Shown here one piece after another: positions 1-8,922 of a DNA stretch of 64,000 nucleotides (position 1 is the stretch's first letter; each line of letters begins with the position of its first letter). Source of the DNA: Pseudomonas sp. PDM15 (GTDB lineage: Bacteria > Pseudomonadota > Gammaproteobacteria > Pseudomonadales > Pseudomonadaceae). Below the pieces are notes generated by a model. The model was not told the DNA's origin and did no database searches. It saw only the letters and a list, made by a program, of their open reading frames with translations. Position numbers and translations under genes: made by a program. The DNA lies in contig NZ_JACVAA010000003.1 of assembly GCF_014851565.1 (NCBI RefSeq), forward strand, positions 680,422 through 744,421. Reading direction: 5' to 3'.

Positions 1-852
1 GCCGGCGCCAGCGGTACCCGGATTGGGCGTGTCGTAGGCCAGGCTCGGCGCCAGCTTCACCCGGCGCACACCCGGCAGGTATTGCCAGGCGCGGCGCGGC
101 TGCTCCAGCGGGTTGGCCGCGTCGCGCAGCATGATCGCCTCGCCGGCGCGGCGAGCCGGGCCGGTGTAGTACAGCTTCATCTGGTAGTAGGTGTCGGCCG
201 CCCCGATCGGCTTGTTCATGTCCTGGTAGATCGGGTAGCTGATGTAGGCCTGACCAGTAGTGGCGAGGCTAGCTACGCCGGCGGCATCGACGTTCCACGA
301 GTCGTACTTGGAGTTGATGGTCACGCCCTGGTAGCGCAGCAGGAAGTTCCACATGGCCTCGGCGCCCGACTGCGGGATCGGGAACGGCACACCGGGCAGC
401 ACGTTGTCGATGGCCTGGCCGCCCTCCAGCGCCTTGGCGCCAGTGGCGTTCTTCAGGCTGTTGTCCAGTACCGCCTGGGGCATGGCCACAGTGCGGTGGG
501 TCGGGAACAGTTCGACGCGGAAACTGGGGAAGCGCTTGGCCAGCTCCACCGTGGTGGCGCTGAGCTGGTCCTTGTACTGCTCGACATTCTTGCCGTCGAT
601 CACCAGCAGCGGCTTTTCGCCGGCGAAGGGATCGGGACGTACGCTGTCGCCGGCCTTGAAGCTGGCCGGGGCCTGGGTGAGGCCACCTTCATAGGCGGGA
701 ATCGAGCCATCGGCGTTGCCGGCTTTTTCGGCGCCGACCGGGGTCAGGCTGGTGCCGAGCTGGGCCGCCTGCTCGGCGGAAACCGCAGCATGCGCCTGGC
801 CGGCAACGGCCAGGGCGAGGGAAGCAGCCAATACGCTTTGCACGAATTTCAT
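1..852 (-). CDS. DUF1329 outer-membrane-associated protein (3' end outside window)
   Basis: The gene starts at an ATG at 852 and stays open to base 1, so 284 codons are visible and the C-terminus is missing. The N-terminus is a clear signal peptide (MKFVQSVLAASLALAVAGQA) followed by AVSAEQAAQLG and the AEKAGNADGSIPAYEGGL stretch typical of DUF1329 proteins, which have a LolB-like fold and usually sit beside a DUF1302 gene. Its start lies 41 bases from the stop of the DUF1302 gene on the same strand, so the two form an operon. The pair is often induced during growth on hydrophobic substrates such as sterols, but the molecular role is unproven. An AACAACAA motif sits between the ribosome binding site and the start codon. 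Confidence 0.9.
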   Translation of the reverse strand, partial: MKFVQSVLAASLALAVAGQAHAAVSAEQAAQLGTSLTPVGAEKAGNADGSIPAYEGGLTQAPASFKAGDSVRPDPFAGEKPLLVIDGKNVEQYKDQLSATTVELAKRFPSFRVELFPTHRTVAMPQAVLDNSLKNATGAKALEGGQAIDNVLPGVPFPIPQSGAEAMWNFLLRYQGVTINSKYDSWNVDAAGVASLATTGQAYISYPIYQDMNKPIGAADTYYQMKLYYTGPARRAGEAIMLRDAANPLEQPRRAWQYLPGVRRVKLAPSLAYDTPNPGTAGAG

Positions 853-853
853 C

Positions 854-861
854 TTGTTGTT
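854..861 (-). promoter_or_regulatory. Crc/Hfq-type AAnAAnAA motif before DUF1329 gene
   Basis: Minus-strand AACAACAA lies between the GGAG ribosome binding site and the ATG at 852. This matches the A-rich motif bound by Hfq with Crc in Pseudomonas catabolite repression. Binding here is inferred from position and sequence only. Confidence 0.5.
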
Positions 862-892
862 CTCCTGCTCAGAGGGCTGGGCAATTCGTGGA

Positions 893-2797
893 TCAGAAAG
901 TGGTTTTGAAGGTCAGGTAGACCGCGCCGCGGTCTTCGCCGCTGGCACCGCCACCGGAGAAGGACGAGTAGCCGCCGGCGTAGCAGGTGTAGCGCTGGGT
1001 GAGGTCAAGGGCGTTGGGGACCGCACCATCGTTGGCGCCGTCGTCGCACTTCTCGGCGTCGCCGAAGGAGTCCACGTATTTGAGGTCGACGTAGTACTGG
1101 TTGTAGATGGCCGCGCTGACGCCCACGGAGTAGTTGCCGGTGTCCTCGGCGCCACCGGCGGCGACCGGGGAAACCCCGTCGATGCCGACGTTGATCGACA
1201 GCGGCGCGGAGAGGTCCACGCCCGGGAATACCTGGTACCAGGTCGGGGTGAAGTTGACGGCCACGCCCCAGTTGTCGCGGGTCGGCTTGTCGATGCCGTG
1301 GTAGCTGTCCTCGCCCTTGTACAGCGCCTGGTTCTTGCTATCGAGGCTCAGCAGGTTGCTGTAGTAGACCTCGCCGAGCAGGGTCGCGGCGTCGAACAGC
1401 GGCGTCTCGGGCAGGGCCACCAGGCCGTTGACCACCCAGTGCAGGGTGTCGCCGGTGGCGCTCATGCTCTCGCCTTCCTTGAGCGGGGCGTCGACGACGC
1501 CGGTGTCGGCGTTGCGCGGCGACAAGGGGCCGGCGCCGTTGACCAGCAGCGGGCTGTAGATGGCGGGAATGCTCGACAGCGGCATGCCGTGACGGATGTT
1601 CAGGTCGCTGCCGACGCTGATGCCGCCGATGTCCTTCGACAGGCTCAGGCCGTAGATATCGATGTCCTCGCCATAGGCCAGGCGATACGAGGTGGTCTCG
1701 ATCGAGTTGCGCAGCCCCGGCACGCCACCGGCCAGGGTCAGGCCACGGGCGTCGAGCACGGCCTGCGGCAGGATGTCGGAGGTGTTGCGGTAGTAGAGGC
1801 CCAGGGTGCCATCCAGCCACTCCGGCGACCACTTGGCCATCACGCCCCAGTCGCCCCGATCGTCCGGGGTCAGGTCATCGCCACGGCGGATATTGGTCAG
1901 CGTGCCGTTCGGGCCGGCCAGACCCGGTCCGCCGGTGTGGCCGAGGATGAACGACTGGGCGCCCTCGCCGATCAGGTCGGAGGTGCCGTAGTAGGTGCCG
2001 GCCTCCGGCAGGCGCGCGGCGTCCCAGTTGAAGAAGTACTGGGCGCCGAAGGACCACTCGGAGTTGAGGGTGAAGCTGGTGGACAACTGGTTGCGCGGAA
2101 CGAACAGCTCCTTGGCCTCGGTGCCTGGCGATGCGGCCAGCTTGGCCAGGTCCAGGCCGGACTGGCCGTAGCTGATCGAATGCACCGGATTGAGCACGGT
2201 CTCGCCCCAGAACACGTTGTGCTGGCCGGCCTTCAGGCTGAGCAGCGATTCCTCGCCGACCTCGGTGCTGTAGAACACGAAGGCATCCAGAATCTCGCCG
2301 GACGGGCCGCTGTAGTAGCGCTGGGCGTAGCGGCTCAGGTGCGAGCTGCCGAACACTTCTGGGGCGGCAGGACGGCCACCCCAGCCGGCAATGGACGAGT
2401 ACGCGTCGTTACCGTTGACGAAGGGGTTGGAGCTGGAGCCGGTGTTGTCGTAAGCCTTGTCGTACCAGCTGGCGGTGCTGACGCGGAAGCCCGTGCGGTT
2501 CTGGTACACCACGTCGAGCTCGGTCAGCAGGTCGACGCGGTTGGTGATGTTGGTGCCGGCCTTGCGGAAGTTGTAGTCGCCGTCGTTGTTGTTCGGCGTG
2601 CCGAGCATGCGCGAATCGGCGCTCTCGGTGCGCAGGCCGTAGTTGTACTTGACGGTGTTGTCGAAGCGCACGGACCAGTCCGGGCTGCCGGTATCGACTT
2701 CGAAGGCCTGGGCGGCCGGCACGGCGGCCAGCATGACGGCCGTGGCCAACAGGCTTCGACGCAAGGGAAAGCGATGCTGCTTGTTATTGTTGTGCAT
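893..2797 (-). CDS. DUF1302 family outer membrane protein
   Basis: This is a 634-residue secreted protein. The signal peptide (LLATAVMLAAVPAAQAFEVD) is followed by alternating beta-strand sequence, and the protein ends in VYLTFKTTF, a terminal aromatic typical of outer membrane beta-barrels. The start FEVDTGSPDWSVRFDNTVKYNYGLR is not quoted further, but its pattern matches the DUF1302 family, which is encoded next to DUF1329 genes as here. It is probably a porin or channel for a hydrophobic substrate; the substrate is unknown. A GGAG lies upstream of the ATG. Codons 3-6 (Asn-Asn-Asn-Lys) are written as AACAATAACAA, a likely Crc/Hfq site. Confidence 0.9.
   Translation of the reverse strand: MHNNNKQHRFPLRRSLLATAVMLAAVPAAQAFEVDTGSPDWSVRFDNTVKYNYGLRTESADSRMLGTPNNNDGDYNFRKAGTNITNRVDLLTELDVVYQNRTGFRVSTASWYDKAYDNTGSSSNPFVNGNDAYSSIAGWGGRPAAPEVFGSSHLSRYAQRYYSGPSGEILDAFVFYSTEVGEESLLSLKAGQHNVFWGETVLNPVHSISYGQSGLDLAKLAASPGTEAKELFVPRNQLSTSFTLNSEWSFGAQYFFNWDAARLPEAGTYYGTSDLIGEGAQSFILGHTGGPGLAGPNGTLTNIRRGDDLTPDDRGDWGVMAKWSPEWLDGTLGLYYRNTSDILPQAVLDARGLTLAGGVPGLRNSIETTSYRLAYGEDIDIYGLSLSKDIGGISVGSDLNIRHGMPLSSIPAIYSPLLVNGAGPLSPRNADTGVVDAPLKEGESMSATGDTLHWVVNGLVALPETPLFDAATLLGEVYYSNLLSLDSKNQALYKGEDSYHGIDKPTRDNWGVAVNFTPTWYQVFPGVDLSAPLSINVGIDGVSPVAAGGAEDTGNYSVGVSAAIYNQYYVDLKYVDSFGDAEKCDDGANDGAVPNALDLTQRYTCYAGGYSSFSGGGASGEDRGAVYLTFKTTF
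2781..2791 (-). promoter_or_regulatory. Crc/Hfq-type A-rich motif at DUF1302 start
   Basis: Minus-strand AACAATAACAA covers codons 3-6 of the DUF1302 gene. It is part of the 17-base string ACAACAATAACAAGCAG, which recurs in the leader of the MFS gene at 10278-10288. This suggests shared post-transcriptional catabolite control (inference). Confidence 0.5.
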
Positions 2798-2919
2798 AGC
2801 GTTGACTCCGCTTTTTAGGGCTTACGACATGCCGCGCCCGCGACGCGTCGCGAGAGCGGGTAATGGGGTGGTTGTCTTTCCTTGTTCGGTTGAAAAAAGT
2901 GCTGCTCGAGCTTCCGGCT

Positions 2920-3480
2920 TCAGCCCAGCAATGCCTGGATAAGCTCCTCGGCCTGCGGCCAGTCGCCATAGCCGGACGCCGGATTGAGGTGGCCGACCGC
3001 GCCCAGCTCGACCAGGGTCGCGCCCCAGTCACGCGCCATTTCGCGCACCGCCTCGAGGCTGGCCAGGTGGTCGTTGCTGCTGGCCGCGACGATGCTGGGG
3101 AACGGCAGCGGACCGCGCGGCAGCGGCGACCAGCCGTTGTCCTGCAACGTTTGCGGGCTCGGGTATTGCGGCGGCCAGGCGCTGTTCAGGTCTGGCGGAG
3201 TCGCCAGCAGCGCGCCGAGAATCGGTGCTGAACGAAGCGCGGCCCAGTGCACCGCCATCAGCACGCCGGCGCTATGGGCGACCAGCACCACCGGCCCCTC
3301 GATGCGCTCCAGCTCGCTCTGGATCGCCGCGACCCGTGCGGCCAGGCTGAGCTTGTCGGCCTGCAGCGGCGGCACCGTGCGGCAGTTGGACAGGCGTGCG
3401 GCGAGCCGGGTCTGCCAGTGGTCCGCAACGTGGTCGCGCAGGCCGGGGATGATGAGAACGGTGAAGTCTTTGCTGGCCAC
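2920..3480 (-). CDS. RBBP9/YdeN family alpha/beta hydrolase
   Basis: A small single-domain serine hydrolase. The nucleophile elbow is VAHSAG, the acid is in SSNDHLAS, and the histidine is in VGHLNPASGYGDWP, which is the typical RBBP9/YdeN ending. I prefer the GTG at 3480 because AGGAG sits six bases upstream and the domain begins three residues later (KDFTVLIIPGL); this gives 186 residues, usual for the family. An ATG at 3522 would add 14 residues without a good ribosome binding site. It is divergent from the AraC-type gene at 3774 and heads the minus-strand group that continues into the DUF1302/DUF1329 pair. The substrate is unknown; a carboxylic ester is likely. Confidence 0.85.
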   Translation of the reverse strand: MASKDFTVLIIPGLRDHVADHWQTRLAARLSNCRTVPPLQADKLSLAARVAAIQSELERIEGPVVLVAHSAGVLMAVHWAALRSAPILGALLATPPDLNSAWPPQYPSPQTLQDNGWSPLPRGPLPFPSIVAASSNDHLASLEAVREMARDWGATLVELGAVGHLNPASGYGDWPQAEELIQALLG

Positions 3481-3589
3481 GCTGGGCTCCTGGACTGCCG
3501 GATCAATCGACGCGCGAGGCATCGGGTTGACCAGACAGTAGAGGCCGGGACCAGCGCAGGCTTCACATTAGGCGTCAGCCATTTCGCAA

Positions 3590-3598
3590 TTCATGACA
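3590..3598 (+). promoter_or_regulatory. Candidate half-site TTCATGACA in hydrolase/araC divergent region
   Basis: TTCATGACA lies about 110 bases upstream of the hydrolase start at 3480. It repeats the core of the 16-base motif at 3676-3691 and 13600-13615. Probably a binding element for the adjacent AraC-type regulator (inference). Confidence 0.35.
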
Positions 3599-3675
3599 TG
3601 GCGCGGTCGGTCATGTGTTTGGCGCAGGGCAGTCGTCCGAGGTAGCGCTGCTACGCTCAGCATGGCAACCGCGAT

Positions 3676-3691
3676 TTTTCATTTCATGACA
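3676..3691 (+). promoter_or_regulatory. 16-bp motif shared with the qor-operon promoter
   Basis: The sequence TTTTCATTTCATGACA is identical at 13600-13615, upstream of the oxidoreductase gene about 10 kb away. Here it sits 83 bases upstream of the AraC-type regulator start. Exact identity of 16 bases in two intergenic regions flanking the same gene cluster points to an operator for that regulator. Confidence 0.55.
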
Positions 3692-3773
3692 GCCAGGTGA
3701 CCGTCGCGGCGAGCTTCGGCATCATGCGTGGCGGCCGTCAAAAGCGGCTTATGCCTGTGAAGGAACTAGAACA

Positions 3774-4787
3774 ATGACAACACTGGTTCGCGCAGCGGTA
3801 CTCACCAACTACCTGGAAGTGGCCCAGCATCTGGGACTCAATGCCCAGGCGCTGCTCAACGAAGTGGGCCTCAGCAAGAACCTGCTGCAGGACCCGGAAC
3901 ACCGCATTCCGATCGACGCCGCCGTGCGTCTGCTGGAGAACTCCGCAAACACCAGCAACTGCCAGACCTTCGGCCTGCGCATGGCCGAATCGCGTCAGCT
4001 CTCCGACTTCGGCGCGGTCAGCCTGCTGCTGACCCACCAGCGCACCCTGCGCGAGGCCCTGCAGGTGGTGGTGCAGTACCGCCACCTGCTCAACGACTCG
4101 CTGGCCATCTTCATCGAGGAGGCCGGCAGCATGGTGATCATCCGCGAAGAGGTGGTCACAGAATCCGGCACCGGCAGCCGCCAGGCCAACGAGTTGGCCA
4201 TCGGCGTGATGTATCGCCTGTGCGCCGCCCTGCTCGGCACGCACTGGAAACCGATCAGCGTCAGCTTCACCCACGCCGCGCCGGACGACCTGCAGGTGCA
4301 CCGCCGCGTGCTCGGCCACAAGCTGGAATTCAATGGCGAGTTTAACGGCATCGTCTGCCACGCCGCCGACTTCGACGTGCCCAACCCGCAAGCCGATCCG
4401 GCCATGGCGCGCTACGCCCAGCGCTTCCTCGATTCGCTGCAGGCCGAGCAAGAAACGCCGCTGGTGTTCGAAGTACGCAAGGCCATCTACCTGCTGCTGC
4501 CCATGGGCCGCGCTACCATCGAGCAGATCGCCATGGCCATGGGCATGAACGTGCGCACCCTGCAGCGCCGCCTGGAAGACCACCAGGCCACCTTCAGCGA
4601 CCTGATCAATGGCGTGCGCTGCGATCTGGTGATTCGCTACCTGGAGAACCCCAGCTACTCGCTGGGGCGTATCGCCGACATGCTCGGCTATTCGATGCCC
4701 AGCTCCTTCACCCGCTGGTTCATCGGCCAGTTCGGCATGCCGCCAGCGGCCTGGCGCAACGAGCACGGCCCGCGCAAGGACAAGTGA
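3774..4787 (+). CDS. AraC family transcriptional regulator
   Basis: A 337-residue regulator. Residues 1-210 match the arabinose-binding/dimerisation domain of the OruR/ArgR-like AraC group (LTNYLEVAQHLGL, FGLRMAESRQLSDFG). Residues about 235-330 form the double HTH domain, with ATIEQIAMAMGMNVRTLQRR in the first helix pair and SLGRIADMLGYSMPSSFTRW in the second. It is transcribed divergently from the hydrolase and lies between the DUF1302/1329 group and the BKACE operon. Copies of a shared motif lie in its own promoter and at the head of the BKACE operon, so it probably activates both in response to a pathway substrate (inference). Confidence 0.92.
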   Translation: MTTLVRAAVLTNYLEVAQHLGLNAQALLNEVGLSKNLLQDPEHRIPIDAAVRLLENSANTSNCQTFGLRMAESRQLSDFGAVSLLLTHQRTLREALQVVVQYRHLLNDSLAIFIEEAGSMVIIREEVVTESGTGSRQANELAIGVMYRLCAALLGTHWKPISVSFTHAAPDDLQVHRRVLGHKLEFNGEFNGIVCHAADFDVPNPQADPAMARYAQRFLDSLQAEQETPLVFEVRKAIYLLLPMGRATIEQIAMAMGMNVRTLQRRLEDHQATFSDLINGVRCDLVIRYLENPSYSLGRIADMLGYSMPSSFTRWFIGQFGMPPAAWRNEHGPRKDK

Positions 4788-4788
4788 C

Positions 4789-5517
4789 TCAAGGCTGGCC
4801 CTGCTCCGCGGCCAGGGCTAGCTCGTCGAGATCCAGCACCGCGCGGCTCAAGTAGAACTCGGCGCCGCCACCGCCCTCGCCCCGGCCGATCCCCTGCTGC
4901 AACTGACGATGGACGAAGCGGTAGCTGCTGCGAATCCTGCCCAGCGCGGCGCCATGCTGCGTGTGCAACAGATCGAAGCGCCGCTCGATGTCCGCATCCA
5001 GGGCCTGCAGGCGCTCGGCCGGTAGGAGCCAGGCCTGCTTCTGCGGCAGCGGGTAGTGGCGTAGCTGGTAGTCCAGCAACAGCCCGGCCAGGTCGCGGCT
5101 CTGCTCGCCGAGCGGCTGCGCCGGGCCGATCCGCGCCAGTTCGCGACTGGCCGCGTCGCCCAACTGCCGGCGCTGCTCCAGCAACAGGCTGATCAGCTGC
5201 GGATAGCGCTCTCGCTCGCTGCGCGGCAAGCCATCCAGCTGGTCGAACAACTGATGCATGGCCGTCAATGGCCGGGCCAGCTCCGCTGGCTGGCCGAGCT
5301 GCTGCACGTCGGCCTCCAGGCTGTTGAGATGGTGGAACACCGCGGTGAGGATGCGCGGATCGGGGGCCCGCTCGCGGGGGTCGAAGTACAGCATGGCGCT
5401 CGCGCAGAGCAGCCGGCTGTGGCTGTCCAGGCCATACAGCTGACGCACCGCGCGGGCATCGGCCAGCGCGTCCAGACACAGCAGGCAGAGCAGGTACGGC
5501 AGAACAGTCCTTCGCAT
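4789..5517 (-). CDS. Hypothetical secreted protein
   Basis: A 242-residue protein with a short signal peptide (VLPYLLCLLCLDALADA) and a mature part rich in leucine, arginine and glutamine. It is likely mostly helical (ADVQQLGQPAELARPL, LISLLLEQRRQLGDAASR). I do not recognise a family. It is convergent with the AraC-type gene, ending one base after it, and lies downstream of the CoA-transferase genes with a 194-base gap, so it may not belong to that operon. It may act in the periplasm, but no catalytic motif is visible. Confidence 0.7.
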   Translation of the reverse strand: MRRTVLPYLLCLLCLDALADARAVRQLYGLDSHSRLLCASAMLYFDPRERAPDPRILTAVFHHLNSLEADVQQLGQPAELARPLTAMHQLFDQLDGLPRSERERYPQLISLLLEQRRQLGDAASRELARIGPAQPLGEQSRDLAGLLLDYQLRHYPLPQKQAWLLPAERLQALDADIERRFDLLHTQHGAALGRIRSSYRFVHRQLQQGIGRGEGGGGAEFYLSRAVLDLDELALAAEQGQP

Positions 5518-5711
5518 CGTCCGGTCCTCGTGGGTTCTGGGTGTCGCAATTGCCTCGGTAAAAGGTGCGCACGGCCGCTAGCGCCAGCCGTCGCACGAAG
5601 GCCGGGGCATAGACCCCGGGGGACACATCCCGCCATGGAGTGAACGGGACGTGAAACACGCTCCGCCGGCAGCTCGGCTTGAACGACCGCGCGCCCGACG
5701 GCGGATCAGGC

Positions 5712-6338
<627 letters not shown>

Positions 6339-6340
6339 GC

Positions 6341-7036
6341 TCAGCTCCTCGTGGTGCGCATCTCGATGCGCTTCTGTGGGTTGGCATTGAGTACCAGGCG
6401 CTGCACATAGATGCCCGGCAGGTGGATCTCGTCCGGGGCCAGCTCGCCCACTTCGACGATTTCCTCCACCTCGGCCACGCAGACCCGGCCGGCCTTGGCG
6501 CACAGCGGGTTGAAGTTGCGCGCGGTCTTGTTGAAGGTCAGGTTGCCGGCGCGATCGGCCCTGGCGCCCTTGATCAGCGCGAGGTCAGCGGTCAGGGAGC
6601 GCTCCATCACGTACCACTCGCCATCGAACTGGCGGGTCTCCTTGCCCTCGGCGATCTGCGTGCCGTAGCCGGTGCGGGTGAAGAACGCCGGGATGCCCGC
6701 GCCGCCGGCGCGCAGCTTCTCGGCCAAGGTGCCCTGGGGGGTGAACTCCAGCTGCAGCTCGCCGGCCAGGTACTGGCGCTCGAACTCCTTGTTGCCGCCG
6801 ACGTAGGAGGAAATCATCTTGTCGATCTGCCGGCTGTACAGCAGCGGGCCGAGGCCGAAATCATCGACCCCGCAGTTGTTGCTGATGACGGTGAAGCCAC
6901 GTTTGCCGGTTTCGCCCAGCGCCGCGATCAGCGCCTCGGGAATGCCGCACAGGCCGAAGCCGCCGGAGGCGATGCTGATGCCGTCAGCCACCAGCCCCTC
7001 GAGCGCCGCGTGGGCGTTGGGGTAGATCTTGTTCAT
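6341..7036 (-). CDS. 3-oxoacid CoA-transferase, subunit A
   Basis: The 231-residue alpha subunit. The CoA-binding glycine loop [13 protein letters not shown] is near residue 21, followed by [15 protein letters not shown] and [17 protein letters not shown], all standard for the ScoA/AtoD/DhcA group. The pair works as a heterotetramer in the cytoplasm. The gene is followed at once by subunit B and preceded, 46 bases away, by the YeiH-like exporter on the same strand. The closest functional candidates are succinyl-CoA:acetoacetate and dehydrocarnitine CoA transferases. The neighbouring BKACE favours acetoacetate as the substrate. Confidence 0.92.
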   Translation of the reverse strand: MNKIYPNAHAALEGLVADGISIASGGFGLCGIPEALIAALGETGKRGFTVISNNCGVDDFGLGPLLYSRQIDKMISSYVGGNKEFERQYLAGELQLEFTPQGTLAEKLRAGGAGIPAFFTRTGYGTQIAEGKETRQFDGEWYVMERSLTADLALIKGARADRAGNLTFNKTARNFNPLCAKAGRVCVAEVEEIVEVGELAPDEIHLPGIYVQRLVLNANPQKRIEMRTTRS

Positions 7037-7082
7037 CGACAGTCTCTCTCGGGTTGTGCCGGCGCCAGCGCCGGCGCACGGA

Positions 7083-8093
7083 TCACAGGCCCCAGCGCAG
7101 CAACAGCAGCACCAGGATGACCAGGAAGATGGTTTCGCCGACCATCAGCAGGATCGGCTTGATGCCCACGCTGGCCAGCTCCTTGAGCTGGGTCTTCATG
7201 CCCAGGGCGGCGATGGACACCACCAGGCACCAGCGCGACAGCTCGTTGACTCCGCCCTGCACCAGCTGCGGCACCCAGCCGGTGCTGTTGACGCAGGCGA
7301 GGATCAGGAAGCCGACGGCGAACCAGGGCAGCAGCGGCGGCCGCTCGCCACCGGTTTCCACACCCTGCAGGCGGGTGACCATGGCGGCCGCGACGATCAC
7401 CGGCAGCAGCATGGCCACGCGCATCAGCTTGACCACGGTGGCGGTGTCGCCGGTCTCCGGCGACATGCTGTAGCCGGCGCCGACCACCTGGGCCACGTCG
7501 TGGATGGTGGCGCCGAGGAACACCCCGGCCTCCTGCGGCGACAGGCCCAGGGCGTTGGCGATCATCGGGTAGAGGATCATCGCCAGGGTCGACAGCGCCG
7601 ACACGCCGATCACGGTGAACAGCGTGGCCTTTTCCTTCTGCGGGTGGCTGGGCAGCGCGGCGGCCAGGGCCAGCGCCGCCGAGGCGCCGCAGATGGCCGT
7701 GGCGCCGCCGGTGAGCATGCCGAAGATGCGCTTGAAACCCAGCGCCTTGGCCGCCAGCACCGAGACGGAGATGGTCACCACCACCAGGATCACCACCAGC
7801 GCCAGCGGCTTCCAGCCGAGGGCGGCGATCTGTTCCAGGGTGATGCGCATGCCCAGCAGGGCCACGCCGACGCGCAGCACGGTGCGCGCGGTGAATTCGA
7901 TGCCGGCTTTGCACTTGCCATCGGCGGCGAGGAAGTTGAGCCCCAGCCCCAGCAGCAGGGCGAACAGCATCACCGGCGCGCCGTAGTGCTCAGAGAGGAA
8001 GGTGGCGGCGGCGGCCACCACCAGGCTGACGGTGATGCCCGGCGCCAGCTGGCGAGCCCGGTCGTTGATCTGGGTGAGAGCGATGGCGCTCAT
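7083..8093 (-). CDS. YeiH/UPF0324 family putative sulfate exporter
   Basis: A 336-residue inner membrane protein with about ten hydrophobic segments. Family hallmarks include [20 protein letters not shown] and [15 protein letters not shown]. Members are annotated as putative sulfate exporters, but the substrate has rarely been shown. The ATG at 8093 overlaps the stop of the 57-aa upstream gene (ATGA), which fixes the start and implies translational coupling. With a TauD-like dioxygenase in the same run, export of sulfite or sulfate from an organosulfur substrate is one possibility; export of another organic anion is equally open. Confidence 0.88.
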   Translation of the reverse strand: MSAIALTQINDRARQLAPGITVSLVVAAAATFLSEHYGAPVMLFALLLGLGLNFLAADGKCKAGIEFTARTVLRVGVALLGMRITLEQIAALGWKPLALVVILVVVTISVSVLAAKALGFKRIFGMLTGGATAICGASAALALAAALPSHPQKEKATLFTVIGVSALSTLAMILYPMIANALGLSPQEAGVFLGATIHDVAQVVGAGYSMSPETGDTATVVKLMRVAMLLPVIVAAAMVTRLQGVETGGERPPLLPWFAVGFLILACVNSTGWVPQLVQGGVNELSRWCLVVSIAALGMKTQLKELASVGIKPILLMVGETIFLVILVLLLLRWGL

Positions 8094-8263
8094 GGCGCGA
8101 AGTCCTCGATGACGATGGTGACGCGGCCGCCCTCTTCCTCGATTGGACAGGTGGCGGCCCGGAGCGGGTTGAAGTTGGCCAGGTAGGCACTGGCGAATGC
8201 GCACGGCGCGCGCTGGCCGGCCGCCGGGCTCTGCAGGGCCGGCACGTGATGGCGGTGGGTCAT
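8090..8263 (-). CDS. 57-residue protein translationally coupled on both sides
   Basis: A short gene encoding 57 residues, starting MTHRHHVPALQSPAAGQ and ending [12 protein letters not shown], with two cysteines. Its ATG overlaps the TGA of the DsbA-like gene and its TGA overlaps the ATG of the YeiH-like gene, both as ATGA. Two exact start-stop overlaps in an operon already built on such overlaps are strong evidence that it is translated. No known family, signal peptide or membrane segment is visible. A cytoplasmic accessory to the exporter or the DsbA-like enzyme is possible, but the function is unknown. Confidence 0.65.
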   Translation of the reverse strand: MTHRHHVPALQSPAAGQRAPCAFASAYLANFNPLRAATCPIEEEGGRVTIVIEDFAP

Positions 8264-8922
8264 GCCTGCAGTCTCCGCCGCTCCGGAAGTCCGAGGGCCT
8301 CGCGCATGCCGCGCAGCAGCAGGTCGGCCGGCTGCGCGCCGGACAGCAGCAGGCGACCGTCGAAGACGAACTGCGGCACGCTGCTGGCAGCCGTATTCGG
8401 CGCCTGGAAGGGTCGGCCATCGCGGTACAGGGCGCGGGCCATCTCCTCGCGTGGGTAGCCGCAGGTCTCGGCGATGGTCAGCAGGGTATTGGCGTCGCCG
8501 ATATCCTCGCCGAGGCGAAAATGCGCGGCGAACAGTCGCTCCAGCAGGCGATCACGCTGCTCCGGGCCACCCAGTTCCACGGCGCGGCGCAGCAGGCGAT
8601 GCGCATCGGCGGTGTTGGGCATGCGGGCGATGCGCTGGAAGTCGAAGCGCAGATCGACGTCCGTACCCGCCTCCTGCACCTGGGCCTGGCGCAGGCGCAC
8701 CGCGGTGTCACTGCCCAGGCGGCGGCGATAGAACTCGGCAAACGGCTCGCCAGCGGCCGGCAATTGCGGCAGCAGCTGCACGCTCTGCCAGTCGATGCTC
8801 ACCACCTGGTGCGGCAGCGCCTGCTGCAGCTGCACCACGGCGCGCTTGAGCTGACGCTTGCCGATCAGGCACCAGGGGCAGACGAAGTCGAAGGCCACGT
8901 CGATGCGCAGGACGCGGCTCAT
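8260..8922 (-). CDS. DsbA-family (FrnE-like) thioredoxin-fold oxidoreductase
   Basis: A 220-residue cytoplasmic protein without signal peptide. The active site DFVCPWCLIGK is a CPWC motif at about residues 15-18, typical of FrnE/2-hydroxychromene-2-carboxylate isomerase-like DsbA relatives. Other family marks are ARMPNTADAHRLLRRA and SVPQFVFDGRLLLSGAQP, the latter with the cis-proline before F. It starts at 8922 with an ATGA overlap to the MFS gene. In a catabolic operon it may act as a glutathione- or thiol-dependent isomerase or dehalogenase-like enzyme, but the reaction is not predictable. Confidence 0.88.
   Translation of the reverse strand: MSRVLRIDVAFDFVCPWCLIGKRQLKRAVVQLQQALPHQVVSIDWQSVQLLPQLPAAGEPFAEFYRRRLGSDTAVRLRQAQVQEAGTDVDLRFDFQRIARMPNTADAHRLLRRAVELGGPEQRDRLLERLFAAHFRLGEDIGDANTLLTIAETCGYPREEMARALYRDGRPFQAPNTAASSVPQFVFDGRLLLSGAQPADLLLRGMREALGLPERRRLQA

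Noticed and set aside
716..2818. 700-codon open frame on the plus strand opposite the DUF1302 gene
   Set aside because: The minus-strand protein has a signal peptide and clear family pattern. The plus-strand translation has none and shows only Ala/Gly/Val-rich shadow composition.
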